64,000 bases of DNA from Subtercola lobariae (GTDB lineage: Bacteria; Actinomycetota; Actinomycetes; Actinomycetales; Microbacteriaceae), in assembly GCF_014640255.1 (NCBI RefSeq), contig NZ_BMGP01000002.1, forward strand, positions 558,001 to 622,000, written 5' to 3'. The notes under the pieces were generated by a model. It had not been told where the DNA came from. It worked only from the letters and a program-made list of their open reading frames with translations, and made no database searches. A program made the translations under genes and the position numbers. Of the stretch, positions 53,672 through 62,095 are shown one piece after another. Each line of letters starts with the position of its first letter. Position 1 is the first letter of the stretch.

Positions 53672-54328
53672 ATGACAAGTGAGCTCGGGCGCGATCACGG
53701 CCACGGCTCGCTCGGGGCGGTGGGCACCACACTCGTACCCACCGAACTTTCGCGCCGCATCGACCCCGAGACCGGCACCCACGCCGACGCACGCCGCGCC
53801 TTTCTGCTCGCCCGCAAGACCTTCATCGCCGGCGAACGCATCGACATGGCCGAACTTGCGGCCGCCCTCGGAGTCGACCGCACCTCGCTCTTTCGCTGGG
53901 TGGGTAACCGCGACGCGCTGCTCTCTGAGGTGCTGTGGTCGCTGGCCGTGCCTACCTTCGACCAGTCAGAACTCGCGGCCGGCAGCGCCACGGGAGCCAC
54001 CCGCATCTGCGCCCTGCTCAGCACCTTCGTCGACAACCTCATTTCGGCCGACTACTTTCGCGTGTTTCTGCGCCGCGAACCCGCAAGGGCGCTGCGCCTG
54101 CAGACCACTACCGACAGCGAGGTTCAGCGGCGGTTCGTGGCCGTGGTCGAGACTCTGCTCAGCGAAGAGACCGACGCCGGCACCGTGAGCTACGCACTGC
54201 CGAACCACGACCTCGCCTACCTGCTCGTGCGAATCTCTGAATCATTCACCTACGCCGACCTGATCACAGGCGAAACCCCCTCAAGCGAACGCGCTCAGGC
54301 CGCATTCGCCTTCGTTCTGAGAGCGTGA
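53672..54328 (+). CDS. TetR-family regulator with QsdR-like C-terminal domain
   Basis: The 218-residue protein has a TetR-like HTH (about 58-95: IDMAELAAALGVDRTSLFRWVGNRDALLSEVLW) and a QsdR-type C-terminal region (REPARALRLQTTTDSEVQRRFVAVVETLL). It is divergent from the acyl-CoA dehydrogenase group and probably regulates it and the thioesterase that follows 1 bp later. Confidence 0.85.
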   Translation: MTSELGRDHGHGSLGAVGTTLVPTELSRRIDPETGTHADARRAFLLARKTFIAGERIDMAELAAALGVDRTSLFRWVGNRDALLSEVLWSLAVPTFDQSELAAGSATGATRICALLSTFVDNLISADYFRVFLRREPARALRLQTTTDSEVQRRFVAVVETLLSEETDAGTVSYALPNHDLAYLLVRISESFTYADLITGETPSSERAQAAFAFVLRA

Positions 54329-54329
54329 C

Positions 54330-54734
54330 ATGACCTACAGCCAGCAATTCGCCACCCGATGGGCCGACAACGACATCTACGGGCACCTCAACAACACCAT
54401 CTATTACGCCGCGATGGACACCACGATCAACACCTGGCTGATCGGCGAAGCCGGTTTCAACCCGATCACGTCTGACCCGATTGCCTACTGCGTGTCATCG
54501 TCGTGCAATTGGGTTGCCTCAGGTGCTTTTCCCGACACGTTGCGAGTCGAGCTCGGCGTCGGCAGGCTCGGCACCTCGAGCATCACCTGGAAGCTCGCGA
54601 TTCTCCGTGACGCCGACGACACTCTGCTCGCGAACGGCGAGTTCGTGCATGTGTTCGTCGACCGCGCGAATCGTCGCCCGGTGCCGATTCCTGACGCGCT
54701 ACGCACGCAGATCGCCGCCGATCTCAGCAGCTGA
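54330..54734 (+). CDS. Acyl-CoA thioesterase (4HBT, YbgC-like hot-dog)
   Basis: The 134-residue hot-dog protein has RWADNDIYGHLNNTIYYAAMDTTINTWL, the 4-hydroxybenzoyl-CoA thioesterase signature with its catalytic Asp. It would hydrolyse an acyl-CoA. It is cotranscribed with the TetR-type regulator. Confidence 0.9.
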   Translation: MTYSQQFATRWADNDIYGHLNNTIYYAAMDTTINTWLIGEAGFNPITSDPIAYCVSSSCNWVASGAFPDTLRVELGVGRLGTSSITWKLAILRDADDTLLANGEFVHVFVDRANRRPVPIPDALRTQIAADLSS

Positions 54735-54825
54735 CCCGGCCGGTTCGGTTGCCTGAACGCCGGTACGATTAAGGGGTTGCGTCTGTCATGAAAGACACGA
54801 TCGCACTTTCGAAAGGATCTCTATC

Positions 54826-55221
54826 GTGACTGACACGAACCGCACCGCAGCTGAGCTCTCCGACTCGGCCGGCGCTCCGCCGCTGCACGAGTTGATGAGC
54901 CCCGAGAAGAACGTTCAGCGCATCATGTGGACGGGCACGTTCTGGTTCATGGCAGCCGTCGGCGCCGTCGCCGTGGTCACCGGGCTGCTGCTCGCGTCGG
55001 GCTGGCGCCCGTCACACCTCGCCGGTGGCGCGCAGGTCATCTGGTGGATCGGCGCGGCCTTTGTCACCCTCAGCATCGGGCTGATCGGATGGTCGGGCTG
55101 CCCCATTCTCGAAGTCGACGTTCCTACGGCAGACCGCAACAAGACCCGCACCATGCAGCTGGGCACGCTGCTGTTCATCGTGGGCGGCGCCGTCACCCTC
55201 TTCGCGGTGATGATCGGTTAG
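54826..55221 (+). CDS. Membrane protein of unknown function
   Basis: The 131-residue protein has a hydrophilic N-terminus (1-32) and three membrane helices (about 36-57, 66-88, 110-130). The GTG has AAAGGAT upstream. No family is recognised. It is followed by a GACGG-rich spacer of 59 bp before the convergent mqo. Confidence 0.65.
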   Translation: MTDTNRTAAELSDSAGAPPLHELMSPEKNVQRIMWTGTFWFMAAVGAVAVVTGLLLASGWRPSHLAGGAQVIWWIGAAFVTLSIGLIGWSGCPILEVDVPTADRNKTRTMQLGTLLFIVGGAVTLFAVMIG

Positions 55222-55280
55222 CCTCGCCGCTCTGCACGGCACGCCACAGCACGGGACGGGACGGGACGGCGCAGCTCAGT

Positions 55281-56801
55281 TCAGCTGAGGTGCAGCAGCT
55301 CGCCGGTGCGCTTCAGGTTCTCGTCGACCTCGGCCTGACCGTCGGCGGCACTCGGGTCAAGCCCGGGTACGAGGGTATCGACGATGGCCGACCACGATGC
55401 ATCCCACTCGTCTGTGAAGCAGGTCTTCAGCAGATTCAGCATGATGGGCACGGCAGTGGATGCGCCGGGCGAAGCCCCGAGCAGACCGGCAATCGTGCCC
55501 TTGCCACCCGTCACCAATTCGGTGCCGAAGGTCAGCTCGCCCACCTTCGTGGCGTGCGGCTTGATGAGTTGCGCCCGCTGGCCGGCCTGGATGGGGTACC
55601 AGTCTGCGGGGTTCGCCTCAGGGTAGAACGCGGTGATCTCGCTGAACTTCTTCGTGCGTGAGGCGAGCAACTGACTCACGAGGTACTTGACCAGCGAGAG
55701 GTTGTGCAGGCCTGCGGCGGCCAGCACCAGAGCGTTGTCTGGCTTGACCGTGCTGAAGAGGTCGGTGAGCTTGCCGTGCTTCAGCAGCTTCGTGCTGAAC
55801 GTGGCATACGGGCCGAAGAGCAGCGAGGCCTTACCGTCGATGACGCGCTTGTCGAGGTGCGGAACCGACATGGGCGGGGCGCCGTTCGCGGCCTGGCCGT
55901 AGATCTTCGCGTCGTGCTGCGCCACGATCTCGGGGTTGTCGCAGCGCAGAAACTCGGCTCCGATGGGAAAGACACCATAGCCGCGCACCTCGGGCAGGTG
56001 CGCCTTCTGCAGCAGCTTGAGCGCGTAACCGCCGGCACCGACGAAGACGAAGCGCGCGCGAACGGTGAAGCGGCGACCTTCGTCACCCGACTGCCCGTTC
56101 GTGTGGCGTCCGGAGCCCCGCTGGCCCGAGACGAGCCAGGTGTTGTCTTTCTGGCGGGTGAGAATGTCGACGTTGTGGTTGAGTTCGACCTCGCCGCCCG
56201 CTTGACGGCTGGTCTCGAGCAGGGCGCGCGTGAGGGCGCCGAAGTTCACGTCGGTCGCTTCGACGTAGCGCGTGGCTGCGACGGGCTCGGAGCTCGTGCG
56301 GCCGGCCATGGTGAGCGGGGCCCACTCGGCGATTTTCGCGGGGTCGTCGCTGAACTCCATTGCAGAGAAGAGCGGCAGTGTGCTGAGCGTCTCGTGGCGC
56401 TTCTTCAGGTAAGTGACGTCGCGCTCGCCGAAGACGAGATCCATGTGCGGGGTGGGGTTGATCACTTCGGAAGGCTCGGGCAGGTCGCCGCTCGCCGCGA
56501 GCGCGGCCCAGAATTGCCGGGAGAGATGAAACTGCTGCGCGATCTCTTCAGTCTTCTTCGAGACGGCGGGGTCGGGCATGTAGTTGAGTTCGCAGAGGCC
56601 GGAGTGGCCGGTGCCGGCGTTATTCCACGGGTCTGAACTCTCACGCGCGATGTCGTCGAGGCGCTCATAGACACGCACCGACCAGTCGGGCTGCAGCTTC
56701 GCAAAAAGGGCCGCAAGCGTGGCCGACATGATGCCACCGCCGATGAGAACCACATCGAGCGTTTCCACTCCGCTGACGCGCGAGGAGGTGTTGGTGGGCA
56801 T
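55281..56801 (-). CDS. mqo: Malate:quinone oxidoreductase
   Basis: The 506-residue FAD enzyme oxidises malate to oxaloacetate and reduces quinone at the membrane, feeding the citric acid cycle and respiratory chain. It shows VVLIGGGIMSATLAALFAKLQPDW, NNAGTGHSGLCELNYMP, LLFGPYATFSTKLLKHG and ITAFYPEANPADWYPIQAGQRAQLIK, all typical. AGAAGG lies before ATG 56801. Confidence 0.95.
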   Translation of the reverse strand: MPTNTSSRVSGVETLDVVLIGGGIMSATLAALFAKLQPDWSVRVYERLDDIARESSDPWNNAGTGHSGLCELNYMPDPAVSKKTEEIAQQFHLSRQFWAALAASGDLPEPSEVINPTPHMDLVFGERDVTYLKKRHETLSTLPLFSAMEFSDDPAKIAEWAPLTMAGRTSSEPVAATRYVEATDVNFGALTRALLETSRQAGGEVELNHNVDILTRQKDNTWLVSGQRGSGRHTNGQSGDEGRRFTVRARFVFVGAGGYALKLLQKAHLPEVRGYGVFPIGAEFLRCDNPEIVAQHDAKIYGQAANGAPPMSVPHLDKRVIDGKASLLFGPYATFSTKLLKHGKLTDLFSTVKPDNALVLAAAGLHNLSLVKYLVSQLLASRTKKFSEITAFYPEANPADWYPIQAGQRAQLIKPHATKVGELTFGTELVTGGKGTIAGLLGASPGASTAVPIMLNLLKTCFTDEWDASWSAIVDTLVPGLDPSAADGQAEVDENLKRTGELLHLS

Positions 56802-56891
56802 GTCGAGCCTTCTTCCGTTTTGCTGTCTCATCTAGACTGCGCTCGAATATCTCATCCGTCCAATGAAATTGTGCTGAGTTATCATGCAAAC

Positions 56892-57812
56892 ATGGATGAA
56901 TACATGTCGCCCGAGGGTGAGGCTCTCGTGCCTCTGCTCGCGGCCTTCGAGGCTGCCGCGAACGAGAGCCACATCACCCGCGCAGCGGAGCTTCTGAATC
57001 TGCCGCAGTCGACCGTGAGCAGGCGACTTCAGGCCCTCGAGAAGGTCGTGGGCGTGCCGCTCTTCCACTCCGCTGGGCGGGGCGTGCAGCTCACGGCACA
57101 GGGGCGCGATCTGCTGGCGCGCATCCGCACACCCCTGCGTGCGATCGACGAGGCACTCGCTGATGTGAAGGCGAATGCCGACCCCGAGAGCGGGCTCGTT
57201 CGCTTCGGGTTTCCGTTCACCCTGGGGCCCGTGAGCGTTCCGTCACTGCTGGCCGATTTTCACGTCACAGCTCCGCATATTCGGTTGCGCCTCGTGCAGG
57301 GGCACGCCGAAGCACTCACGGCGCAGCTGCAGGGTGGCAGCCTCGACCTGGCGATCGTGATTCCTGCGCCGCTCGAACTGAGGTCGTTCGCGCTCGGGGA
57401 GCAGCCGATTGCGCTGTACGTTTCGCGCGAGCATCCACTCGCCGGCCGGTCACACGTCGACGTGGCCGAGCTCGCCGACGAGACCTTCATTGCCAACCCG
57501 CCCGACTACAACCTGCGGAGCCTGCTCGAAACCTGGTGCGCCGAGGCCGGATTCGCGCCACGCATCGCCTTCGAAATCACCGAATTCGAGACGATGCGCT
57601 CGCTGATCGCCCACGGCCTGGGTGTGGCGCTCTTGCCCGCGCCCGAAACCACGCACCCGGGGCTGGTCGGCATTCCGCTCGGCGGCCCGTCGTTGCACAC
57701 GCGCACGATCGGCCTCGTTGCGGCGACCACGCGCCCCACCCCGGCCGCCGAACGTCTGCGCGCCTACCTCGCCGAGCACGCCGGGCGGGTCATCGCGGCG
57801 AGCGCCCGCTGA
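56892..57812 (+). CDS. LysR-family transcriptional regulator
   Basis: The 306-residue protein has the LysR HTH (about 8-65: NESHITRAAELLNLPQSTVSRRLQALEKVVGVPLF) and the periplasmic-binding-type effector domain (from 95). It is divergent from mqo with 90 bp between starts. TCTCATC occurs as a direct repeat at 56826 and 56850. Control of mqo is plausible. No Shine-Dalgarno is seen at 56892; ATG 56904 is an alternative start. Confidence 0.9.
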   Translation: MDEYMSPEGEALVPLLAAFEAAANESHITRAAELLNLPQSTVSRRLQALEKVVGVPLFHSAGRGVQLTAQGRDLLARIRTPLRAIDEALADVKANADPESGLVRFGFPFTLGPVSVPSLLADFHVTAPHIRLRLVQGHAEALTAQLQGGSLDLAIVIPAPLELRSFALGEQPIALYVSREHPLAGRSHVDVAELADETFIANPPDYNLRSLLETWCAEAGFAPRIAFEITEFETMRSLIAHGLGVALLPAPETTHPGLVGIPLGGPSLHTRTIGLVAATTRPTPAAERLRAYLAEHAGRVIAASAR

Positions 57813-58168
57813 GCCCTTGACCCGCTCGCTCCGCCATTGACCCGCTCGCTTCCACCCGTCACCCGTCATCCGTCGAGGTGAGCCCATTACCGCAATTCGA
57901 GGCCACTGTAACGGCCTCACATTGCCGTACCGGTCTCACTCAGCGTGAATCGCGCCCACACGGGGTCGATGGCAGTGCACGTGCGGCCGCGAGACGGCCA
58001 GACGCGATGCGAGCGCGTGTTCGGCGCCCGCACCGAAACGGATTGGCGGGGGCGTCACCCGCCGAAACGAAGTGACACGTTCGGTAACACTCGGGCCGCC
58101 CGAAGGCCACGCGCGCAGGCTGAGGGAGTCAGCCACTCGGCTTTCGCTCCTAACGATGGGACACACTT
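57813..58168. other. 356-bp intergenic region with long imperfect hairpin
   Basis: Arms 57878-57904 and 57913-57939 (about 22 of 27 positions pair, 8-base loop, core GAGGCC/GGCCTC) form a large hairpin. The first part holds degenerate repeats of TTGACCCGCTCGCT after the LysR stop. The last 200 bp contains short shadow frames only, with no clear promoter. Confidence 0.6.
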
Positions 58169-58660
58169 ATGACCGTCACCGACGACCTCCTCCGCAACAA
58201 CGAAGCGTACGCTGCGCAGTTCTCGGGCCCGCTGCCCCTGCCGCCCAGCAAACACCTCGCCGTCGTCGCGTGTATGGATGCCCGCCTCGACGTTTACCGC
58301 ATCCTCGGCCTCAACGAGGGCGAGGCGCACGTCATCCGCAACGCAGGCGGCGTCATCACCGAAGACGAAATCCGCTCGCTCGCCATCAGTCAGCGTCTGC
58401 TCGGCACTGAGGAGATCATCCTCATCCACCACACCGACTGCGGCATGGTGACCTTCACCGATGACGGATTCAAACAGAGCGTTCAAGACGACACCGGAAT
58501 CCGCCCCGACTGGGCCGCCGAGGCCTTTCCCGACGCCCACGCAGATGTTGCGCAGTCGATTCGCCGCATCAAGGCGAACCCGTGCATTCCGAAGAAAGAC
58601 TCGATTCGCGGGTTCGTCTTCGACGTGGCCACGGGCAAGCTCGAAGAGGTCACGGCGTAG
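58169..58660 (+). CDS. Beta-class carbonic anhydrase
   Basis: The 163-residue enzyme has Cys35 and the Asp37/Arg39 dyad in ACMDARLD, and His88 and Cys91 in HHTDCG, the zinc site of beta-carbonic anhydrases, with RNAGG between. It interconverts CO2 and bicarbonate. A weak GGGAC precedes the ATG. It is monocistronic and followed by a repeat and hairpin. Confidence 0.93.
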   Translation: MTVTDDLLRNNEAYAAQFSGPLPLPPSKHLAVVACMDARLDVYRILGLNEGEAHVIRNAGGVITEDEIRSLAISQRLLGTEEIILIHHTDCGMVTFTDDGFKQSVQDDTGIRPDWAAEAFPDAHADVAQSIRRIKANPCIPKKDSIRGFVFDVATGKLEEVTA

Positions 58661-58672
58661 CGGTTCGGTACG

Positions 58673-58749
58673 GTTTCAGTTCGTTTTCAGTTCGTTTTCA
58701 GTTCGTTTTCAGTGCGTTTTCAGTGCGTTTTCAGTGCGTTTTCAGTGCG
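58673..58749. repeat. 11-bp tandem repeat, 7 copies, after the carbonic anhydrase stop
   Basis: Seven units of TTTTCAGT(T/G)CG (the first starting with G) begin 12 bp after the stop codon. The first three carry T and the last four carry G at the variable position, consistent with stepwise expansion. Confidence 0.95.
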
Positions 58750-58784
58750 GGGTGACGGATGCCCGGGCATCCGTCACCCCGCAC
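58745..58784. terminator. 40-bp perfect palindrome (bidirectional terminator-like)
   Basis: Positions 58745-58764 are the exact complement of 58765-58784 with no spacer. The centre is GGATGCCCGGGCATCC, the dimer of the iterated 9-mer. It lies between the convergent carbonic anhydrase and MetY genes. Confidence 0.85.
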
Positions 58785-58850
58785 GAAACGCCCCTGCGGC
58801 GCCCGCCCCGCCAGCTTCGGCACCCGACCACCGTGGCCCCGCGGCAGCCC

Positions 58851-60269
58851 TCAGCGCAGCGCCCACTCCAGATCGGCGATGAGGTCGCCCGCGTCTTCGA
58901 TGCCCACCGACAGCCGCACGAGCCCCGGCGCAATGCCGAGGCGCTCGCGCAGCTCGGCGCTGAATGAGCTGTGCGTCGTGGTCGCAGGATGCAGTGCCAT
59001 CGACCGCACATCGCCGATGTTCGTCATGTGGCTGAACACCCGCAGCCGGTTCAAGAACCGTCGCGCGCCGTTCTCACCACCCTTCACCGTGACCGCGAAC
59101 ACTGAACCGGGCCGGCCGTCGTAGAGGGTGCGGGCGAGCTCGTACCGTGGAGCATCCGGCAGGCCCGAGTAGTCGACGCTCTCGACATTCTCGTGCGTGG
59201 CCAGCCAGGCCGCGATGGTCTCCGCGTTCTCGAGGTGCTGCCGCATGCGCACCGAGAGCGTCTCGATGCCCTGGTGCAGCAGAAAAGAGTTGAACGGCGA
59301 AAGCGCAGGGCCGATGTCGTTGACGACGGCCTCGCGGGCGGCCCGCGCGTAGGCGGTCGGGCCGAAGCGGTCGAGGTACGAACGTGCGCCCGACGGCGCC
59401 GGCTCGGTGATCAGCGGGTAGGCACGATCTGCCCCGGCCCAGTCGAACGTTCCGCCGTCGACGATGGTGCCCGAGAGCGCGGCGCCGTGCCCGCTCAAGA
59501 ACTTCGTCGACGAATGCACGACGATGTTCGCTCCGTGTTCGAGCGGACGAATCAGGTACGGCGAGGCGATGGTGTTGTCGACTACAAGCGGAATCTTGTG
59601 CCGAGCCGCGACCCGCGCCACGTAGTCGAGGTCGACGATGTCGTTCTTCGGGTTGGGAATGGTCTCGGTGAAAATCGCCTTCGTGCTGGGGCCGATCTGC
59701 CGCTCCCATTCGGCCTCGTCGGCGTCGTTCCAGACGTAGTCGACGCCCACTCCCATGCGCGCGAAGCTGCGGCCGAAAAGGATGCGCGTGCCGCTGTAGA
59801 TGCTGGCCGTCGACACGAAGCGATCGCCCGACGACACCAGCGCGAACAGCGCGGCCGTGATCGCCGCCTGACCGCTGGCCACCACGATCGACTCGAGACC
59901 GCCCTCGAGCGAGGCGATGCGCCGCTCGGCGACCGCACCCGACGGGTTGCGCTGCCGCGAGTAGATGAGCCCGTCAGCCTCGCCCGAAAACCGGCCACGG
60001 GCGTCGTCGAACGAGTCGAAGCGGTACCCGGCAGTCATGGCGATGGGCGGGATGCGCGCGCCGCTCGTGTGCTGGTCGGTCTCGCCGGCGTGCACCTGGC
60101 GGGTGGCGAATCCGTATCCGGCCCAGTCGTACTCGGGCTCGTTCTGCCCGCGTTCGTTTTGCTCGGGCTCGTTCTGCCCGCGTTCGTTTTGCTCGGGCTC
60201 GTTCTGCTCGGGCGCGTTCTGCTCGGGCGCGTTCTGCTCGGGCTCTGGATGTTCGCGCTCGCCACTCAC
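58851..60269 (-). CDS. O-acetylhomoserine sulfhydrylase-type PLP enzyme (MetY family)
   Basis: The 472-residue enzyme has QVHAGETDQHTSGARIPPIAMTAGYRF at the start of the conserved core, ASGQAAITAALFAL, and the PLP lysine in HSSTKFLSGHG. It forms homocysteine or cysteine from O-acetylhomoserine and a sulfur source. The first 46 residues are an EPEQN/ERGQN repeat encoded by a 15-bp minisatellite, outside the fold. The GTG start overlaps the stop of the upstream LLM flavin monooxygenase (GTGA), a typical sulfur-scavenging pairing. Confidence 0.92.
   Translation of the reverse strand: MSGEREHPEPEQNAPEQNAPEQNEPEQNERGQNEPEQNERGQNEPEYDWAGYGFATRQVHAGETDQHTSGARIPPIAMTAGYRFDSFDDARGRFSGEADGLIYSRQRNPSGAVAERRIASLEGGLESIVVASGQAAITAALFALVSSGDRFVSTASIYSGTRILFGRSFARMGVGVDYVWNDADEAEWERQIGPSTKAIFTETIPNPKNDIVDLDYVARVAARHKIPLVVDNTIASPYLIRPLEHGANIVVHSSTKFLSGHGAALSGTIVDGGTFDWAGADRAYPLITEPAPSGARSYLDRFGPTAYARAAREAVVNDIGPALSPFNSFLLHQGIETLSVRMRQHLENAETIAAWLATHENVESVDYSGLPDAPRYELARTLYDGRPGSVFAVTVKGGENGARRFLNRLRVFSHMTNIGDVRSMALHPATTTHSSFSAELRERLGIAPGLVRLSVGIEDAGDLIADLEWALR
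60132..60247 (-). repeat. 15/30-bp minisatellite at the 5' end of the MetY gene
   Basis: Two 30-bp units (60132-60161, 60162-60191) followed by 15-bp units encode Glu-Pro-Glu-Gln-Asn-like pentapeptides in frame. Confidence 0.92.
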
Positions 60270-61762
60270 GACCGACGCCGCCCTTTCGCCGCACTCGAGT
60301 TCGCCCCACTCGAGCCCGCCCCACTCGAGCCCGCGCTGTGCGACGCGTCGTTCGCCGCGGGCGGCGCAGCCGACCCCAGATGATCGCGCAATGTCTCCCC
60401 TTCGTAGTGTGTGCGGAACAGCCCTCTGCGCCGCAGTTCAGGTATCACCAACTCGGCGAACGACTCGAACTGTTCGTGCAGAAACGCGCTCAAGATCGTG
60501 AACCCGTCGACTGCGCTCGAACGGTACCACGTCTCGATATGGTCGGCGAGATCCTGCGGCGAACCCACCACGATCGGCGCGTTCACGAGCTGAGCGACCA
60601 GCAGATGACGGTAGGTCGGGGCTCGACGAGTACCGACGACTCGGCCTGAGCGTTGCGCATCGACATCGAGCAAGCGGCGCCCGGCCGCGTTGAAGTGCTC
60701 GACATCGCCCGGCGAAACGGTCTCGTCGAGCTGTCGTTCGCGCAGCGCCAGACCCACGAGCTGGGTGATGCGTGCGGCCGATCGCTCGCCGCCCGGCGCG
60801 AGAGCACGGTCGTTGACACCGCGCCCACCCTCGGCGCCGTCACCCTCGACTACCACGAGCGACACCAGCTGATCGTAGAGCTCGAACGCCGCCTCGCGCG
60901 TCGACGCAACGATGGGCAACAACGGCGCCACGATCTTGAGGTCGCTGCGCGCGCGGCCGTACGCCTCGGTGAGCATGGCGAGTTCGCGATACGACTTGAT
61001 GGCGTCACCGAGGGCCGATGGTGTGGTGAGGTACAGCTCAGCATTTCCAGCGGCGAGCGCCCTGGCGCGAGGTGCATTGCCGCTCAGGGCAAGTGGTACC
61101 TCACCTTGAACCGGCGGCAATGTGTTCAGCGGGCCGGCCGCCTGAAACGTCAGACCCGCATGATCGAGCGCCGCGATCTTGGTGGGGTCGATCAGAGCGC
61201 CAGTCACCGCGTCGCGCGTGAACAATTCGGGATGCACGGTACCCCACAACCCCCGCAGCACCTCGATGTACTCCGCCGCCACATCGAACCTGTTCGCGTC
61301 GTGCGGCCTGGTCGAGCTGCCGAAGTTCGCGGCCGAACGCTGGTCGCTGCCGATGAGCAGGTTCAGGCCGAATCGGCCGCCGCTCAGCAGATCGATCGAC
61401 GCGGCGGTTCGCGCGGTGTCATATGGTTCGCTGTGCGAGACGCTCGCCGTGCCGACCAGCCCGATGCGCTCCGTGACCGCCGCGAGGTAGGCCGCTGTGC
61501 TCAGCGGGTCGGTTCGCACGAGCAGGTGTGGGTCGGTGAGTTCGAGCTCGGCTCCGGTAGAAAGCCAGTCGCCGAAGTACAGGTAGTCGAACGTAGCGGC
61601 CTCTGCCGCGAGCGCGATACGCCGCAACGCAGAGGTGTCGTCGGCCGGGTCGGAGTGCGCCCCGGGCATCCGCCAGCCCGAGGGAAACGCGCCCAGAGTG
61701 CGCACCATCACACCCAGGGTCAGGTGCCCCGAGCGTTCGTGCCAGGTCGGCGATTCGCTCAT
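60266..61762 (-). CDS. LLM-class flavin-dependent monooxygenase (NtaA/DszA-like)
   Basis: The protein of about 498 residues has the bacterial luciferase-like TIM barrel: LGVMVRTLGAFPSGWR, FDYLYFGDWL, VTERIGLVGTASVSHSEPYDTARTAASIDLLSGGRFGLNLL. A C-terminal Ala/Ser/Gly-rich tail of about 30 residues precedes the stop. Such FMNH2-dependent enzymes release sulfur, nitrogen or other groups from organic compounds, and here the gene is coupled to MetY, pointing to organosulfur use. ATG 61762 is chosen. Confidence 0.87.
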   Translation of the reverse strand: MSESPTWHERSGHLTLGVMVRTLGAFPSGWRMPGAHSDPADDTSALRRIALAAEAATFDYLYFGDWLSTGAELELTDPHLLVRTDPLSTAAYLAAVTERIGLVGTASVSHSEPYDTARTAASIDLLSGGRFGLNLLIGSDQRSAANFGSSTRPHDANRFDVAAEYIEVLRGLWGTVHPELFTRDAVTGALIDPTKIAALDHAGLTFQAAGPLNTLPPVQGEVPLALSGNAPRARALAAGNAELYLTTPSALGDAIKSYRELAMLTEAYGRARSDLKIVAPLLPIVASTREAAFELYDQLVSLVVVEGDGAEGGRGVNDRALAPGGERSAARITQLVGLALRERQLDETVSPGDVEHFNAAGRRLLDVDAQRSGRVVGTRRAPTYRHLLVAQLVNAPIVVGSPQDLADHIETWYRSSAVDGFTILSAFLHEQFESFAELVIPELRRRGLFRTHYEGETLRDHLGSAAPPAANDASHSAGSSGAGSSGANSSAAKGRRRS

Positions 61763-61988
61763 CTCGCCCCTGCTTTCGAAAGGGATGGGTGGTGCATGAC
61801 AGATCCTTCGTTTCTTCGACGGTAGGCGGCGCCTGGGTGTTTGGCGAACGCCGCCGTAACAAAGCTGCACACGCCGAAAAGTAAAGGCCCCGCGTTACAC
61901 ACCGAGATAAACCGACACGGTGCGTCATGTTCGAGAACCCGACTTGCACCCCGGCGCACACTTCAGACGTACCGAGATTTTCGGTCGC

Positions 61989-62059
61989 CGCGGTGTGCCC
62001 GAGAGGCCAGGGAGCAGCCTGCAAAGCTGTCTACACGGGTTCGATTCCCGTCACCGCGT
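61989..62059 (+). tRNA. tRNA-Cys (anticodon GCA)
   Basis: The cloverleaf folds with a 7-bp acceptor CGCGGTG/CACCGCG, a D arm closed by CCC/GGG, an anticodon stem GCAGC/GCTGT with loop CTGCAAA (anticodon GCA), and a T arm ACGGG/CCCGT with TTCGATT. The discriminator base is T, and CCA is not encoded. Confidence 0.93.
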
Positions 62060-62095
62060 CGCTCAGCCAGAACGAACGATGCACGGAGGTGAACC

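Noticed and set aside
58673-58749. CRISPR or iteron origin
   Set aside because: The 11-bp units have no spacers and no replication genes are nearby.
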